Assembly (NCBI GenBank): GCA_937928235.1
Contig: CALEZE010000113.1
Location: forward strand, 1-7,656
DNA from: an uncultured bacterium
GTDB lineage: Bacteria > Patescibacteriota > Microgenomatia > UBA8517
DNA: 7,656 nt
Direction of reading: 5' to 3'
How positions within the stretch are numbered: position 1 is the stretch's first letter; each line of letters starts with the position of its first letter. The notes beneath the pieces are model-generated. The model was not told the DNA's origin, searched no databases, and was given only the letters and a program-made list of their open reading frames with translations. Both the position numbers and the translations under genes were made by a program. This document shows, piece after piece, positions 5,655 to 7,656 of this stretch.

Positions 5655-6435
5655 GGTTTTTCGGTACATAAAAGTCTGGTTAATGATGAGCAGAAATGCT
5701 TTTCTGGTGACGCTTTCCAACAAAGTTTTGCTTTTCATTTTCCTGATAGGGAAGGTTTTGAGGTTCGGCTTTTTTATATCCTTTTTGTTTTTTATAGTCA
5801 GGGGATCCGATGGTATTGCGGGATACAATCTCAACCAGGCAGCCTTTTTCTTTTTAACATTTAGCTTGATAGATGTCGTTGCGCAATTTCTCTTTCGCGA
5901 AGTGTACAGATTTAGACACAAGGTCGTTCGTGGAGACTTAGATCTTATTCTTGCAAAACCTTTCAATCCGCTTTTCCGAGTACTTTTTGGAGGAGCTGAC
6001 ATAATTGATCTTGTTACTATTCCACCCCTTTTCGTGGCGACATATTATGTTGGGAATATGTTGTCGCCAGAACCTATTCAGGTGCTTTTCTATCTGGGAC
6101 TAATTTTTAATGGTTTGCTAATCGCAACAGCCTTTCACATCCTGGTGGTTTCTATGGCCATCATTACTTTTGAGATAGATCACTCAATCATGATTTATCG
6201 GGACATGACAAACTTGGGGCGGTTTCCTGTAGATATTTATAAAGAACCCTTGCGTGGCATCTTGACCTACCTCATTCCTGTTGGGGTAATGATCACTCTC
6301 CCTGCCAAAGCCTTGATGGGATTTGTGTCTCCCCTTGGCGTTTTTTTGTCGCTCGCTTTTGGCATAATCTTAATAACTCTTTCTATAAAGTTTTGGAATC
6401 ACGCAATTAAGCAATACACAAGCGCTTCCAGCTAA
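5635..6435 (+). CDS. ABC-2-type exporter permease 2 (COG3694-like)
   Basis: This is the second membrane subunit and probable heterodimer partner of permease 1. From ATG 5635 it has 266 residues with about six hydrophobic stretches (roughly 31-55, 68-86, 122-141, 147-180, 208-226 and 231-251). The motif V-R-G-D-L-D-L-I-L-A-K-P (98-109) corresponds to E-G-D-L-x-x-x-L-L-K-P in permease 1, showing the two are homologous. G-R-F-P-V-D-I-Y (195-202) with L-T-Y-L-I-P-V-G-V (210-218) is characteristic of the COG3694 permeases. The gene overlaps the end of permease 1 by 20 nt and has a strong Shine-Dalgarno within it. ATPase plus two different permeases is the usual composition of this exporter family. 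The substrate is unknown; I recall a cyanobacterial relative linked to methyl viologen tolerance, but nothing here tests that. Confidence 0.87.
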   Translation: MRDMVNKVFRYIKVWLMMSRNAFLVTLSNKVLLFIFLIGKVLRFGFFISFLFFIVRGSDGIAGYNLNQAAFFFLTFSLIDVVAQFLFREVYRFRHKVVRGDLDLILAKPFNPLFRVLFGGADIIDLVTIPPLFVATYYVGNMLSPEPIQVLFYLGLIFNGLLIATAFHILVVSMAIITFEIDHSIMIYRDMTNLGRFPVDIYKEPLRGILTYLIPVGVMITLPAKALMGFVSPLGVFLSLAFGIILITLSIKFWNHAIKQYTSASS

Positions 6436-6437
6436 AA

Positions 6438-7427
6438 ATGAAAGAAATCACTAAAAGAAAGAAACTTTTGGTTATATGTGGACCAACTGCAACAGGAAAG
6501 ACATCTCTTGGGATTAAAATTGCAAAAAATCTCGGTGGCGAGATTGTATCCGCAGATTCAAGACAGGTTTATATAGGAATGGACATAGGTACTGGTAAGG
6601 ATTTACCAAAGAACTCTAGTTTTAAGAACAACAACACCAAGCTTGGCGGCTACTATTTGGTCGAGGGAGTCAGAGTATGGGGATACGACTTCGTTCGCCC
6701 AACGCAGGAATTCAGCGTTGCCCAATACTCAAAAATTGCAGGAAAGATATTAGAGGACATCTGGGGGCGCGGTAAGTTACCAATCCTGGTTGGAGGTACC
6801 GGGTTATATATCAAAGCTATAGTTGATGGAATAGAAACGACCGGTGTTCCCAAAAGCAGCAAGTTAAGATTATTACTAAGCGATTTATCTCCGAAAGAAC
6901 TTTACGAGAGGCTTGCCCAAATTAGTCCTATCAAGGCGGCGAGCATGAATTCGTCTGATAGGGCAAACCCAAGGAGGCTTGTTAGGGCAATAGAGGTTGC
7001 GGACTGGGAAACAAGAAAAAGGAGAAAGGCTGCGTTAAAGAAAAAGAGGCTGGCAGATGAGGTTTTGATGGTGGGGTTGCAATTGCCAATGGAAAGTTTG
7101 TGCAAAAAAATAGAAACTCGAGTCAAAAATCGCTTGAAAATGGGATTCGAGGAAGAAGTGAAAAGCTTAATTGCTAAACGGGGCTTCAAGAACAGCCAAG
7201 CTATGACCTCTTTAGGGTACCAGGAGTGGCAAAACTATTTGAACGGCAAGATTTCGAAAAAAGAAGCGATTAGCTTGTGGACTAGGGGTGAGTGTAAATA
7301 TGCAAAACGGCAAATGACATGGTTTAAAAAGGACAAGAGAATTCAGTGGTTTGATCCTACAAAAAGCGATAACATCAAGCAAATAGAAAAAACAGCCGAA
7401 AGGTGGTATTCTTCACTTGATGCCTAG
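6438..7427 (+). CDS. miaA: tRNA dimethylallyltransferase
   Basis: MiaA transfers dimethylallyl from DMAPP to N6 of adenosine 37 in tRNAs reading UNN codons, stabilising codon-anticodon pairing. The 329 residues are near the usual 300-320. Visible motifs are the P-loop G15-P-T-A-T-G-K21-T, the catalytic-region D40-S-R-Q-V-Y, G-M-D-I-G-T-G-K (47-54), G-G-T-G-L-Y-I (119-125), N-P-R-R-L-V-R-A-I-E (177-186), and the C-terminal Y-A-K-R-Q-M-T-W-F-K (288-297). Two points differ from E. coli-type MiaA. The stretch after GTGK is longer by about 15 residues and Asn/Lys-rich (about 55-72). The usual His-x-Leu-x-Asp motif reads V-W-G-Y-D84, keeping only the aspartate. The rest of that region (E-F-S-V-A-Q-Y) is normal, so the enzyme is probably active. 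It starts 2 nt after permease 2 and overlaps the next gene by 8 nt. Confidence 0.95.
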   Translation: MKEITKRKKLLVICGPTATGKTSLGIKIAKNLGGEIVSADSRQVYIGMDIGTGKDLPKNSSFKNNNTKLGGYYLVEGVRVWGYDFVRPTQEFSVAQYSKIAGKILEDIWGRGKLPILVGGTGLYIKAIVDGIETTGVPKSSKLRLLLSDLSPKELYERLAQISPIKAASMNSSDRANPRRLVRAIEVADWETRKRRKAALKKKRLADEVLMVGLQLPMESLCKKIETRVKNRLKMGFEEEVKSLIAKRGFKNSQAMTSLGYQEWQNYLNGKISKKEAISLWTRGECKYAKRQMTWFKKDKRIQWFDPTKSDNIKQIEKTAERWYSSLDA

Positions 7428-7622
7428 AAAAATTGAAATATCCCACAGAACAATAGTCTTTACTGTGCTATTCCTTCTGTTTCTATGGTTCCTCTTCTCT
7501 ATAAGGGACATCATCTTGGAGGTGTTTGTGGCGCTTCTTATTATGGCGATTTTGAATCCTCTTGTTACAAGGCTTTCGAAGTTTAAAATACCCAGGGGGC
7601 TCTCAGTACTTGTTGTCTACTT
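7420..7622 (+). CDS. AI-2E/PerM-family membrane transporter, N-terminal 67 residues (cut by contig end)
   Basis: This ORF is open to the end of genuine sequence. The ATG at 7420 overlaps the miaA stop by 8 nt, so it is likely co-translated. The protein starts with a short basic segment (M-P-R-K), then hydrophobic helices at about 11-28 and 31-48, separated by R-D. The segment L-N-P-L-V-T-R-L (45-52) followed by K-I-P-R-G-L-S-V-L-V-V-Y (56-67) is typical of the N-terminus of the AI-2E transporter (PerM) family, a multi-pass inner-membrane family covering putative autoinducer-2 exporters and Na+/H+ antiporters. The role here is unknown. The frame continues into adapter DNA from 7623, producing a false tail L-D-R-K-S-T-R-L-N-S-S-H that must not be counted as protein. 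Confidence 0.82.
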
Positions 7623-7656
7623 AGATCGGAAGAGCACACGTCTGAACTCCAGTCAC
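7623..7656 (+). other. Illumina TruSeq adapter sequence at contig end (artefact)
   Basis: The final 34 bases begin AGATCGGAAGAGCACACGTC and end with CTGAACTCCAGTCAC. This matches the well-known Illumina TruSeq read-1 adapter without a mismatch as I remember it. It is untrimmed library sequence, not genome, and should be removed. It explains why the AI-2E-family frame ends without a stop. Confidence 0.98.

Noticed and set aside
5625..6002. Minus-strand open frame opposite permease 2
   Set aside because: Antisense shadow of a membrane protein gene, with no domain and no promoter or RBS noticed.

Overview
The window looks like one end of an assembled bacterial contig, moderately AT-rich, with very tight gene packing. 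Genes abut or overlap, and some starts have no obvious Shine-Dalgarno site. The order recA-recX-rny-HU followed by a compact three-gene ABC exporter, together with the short intergenic gaps, lysine-rich proteins and a standard code (TGA ends recX), suggests a Candidate Phyla Radiation (Patescibacteria) genome, perhaps Microgenomates-like. That placement is inferred from gene order and protein style; I could not run a phylogeny. Because the right end carries a sequencing adapter, the source is likely Illumina data, plausibly a metagenome.

Layout. Positions 1-276, minus strand: the N-terminal 92 residues of a zinc-ribbon NUDIX hydrolase, cut by the left edge. Positions 277-346: a divergent promoter region firing left into the NUDIX gene and right into recA. 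Positions 347-2056: recA and recX, 6 nt apart. Positions 2057-2159: a 103-nt gap with a 15-nt palindrome. Positions 2160-3407: an RNase Y (rny) without the usual membrane anchor. Positions 3408-3482: a well-formed promoter for the HU-like gene at 3483-3758. Positions 3759-3839: a gap with weak hairpins and an extended -10 promoter. Positions 3840-6435: an ABC-2-type exporter (ATPase plus two permeases) with no spacing between genes. Positions 6438-7427: miaA, a tRNA dimethylallyltransferase. Positions 7420-7622: the start of an AI-2E/PerM-family membrane protein. Positions 7623-7656: Illumina TruSeq adapter, not genomic DNA.

How the genes work together. RecA and RecX form a recombination module (recombinase plus its modulator). 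RNase Y (mRNA turnover) and HU (DNA architecture) follow as housekeeping genes. The ABC genes encode one predicted exporter of unknown substrate, and miaA and the AI-2E-family gene probably share its transcript. I saw no tRNA, rRNA, CRISPR, insertion sequence or phage gene. No wholly new system is evident. The most useful observations are the adapter tail, promoters that imply leaderless or nearly leaderless mRNAs, the soluble-looking RNase Y, and lineage-specific changes in RecA, HU and MiaA.
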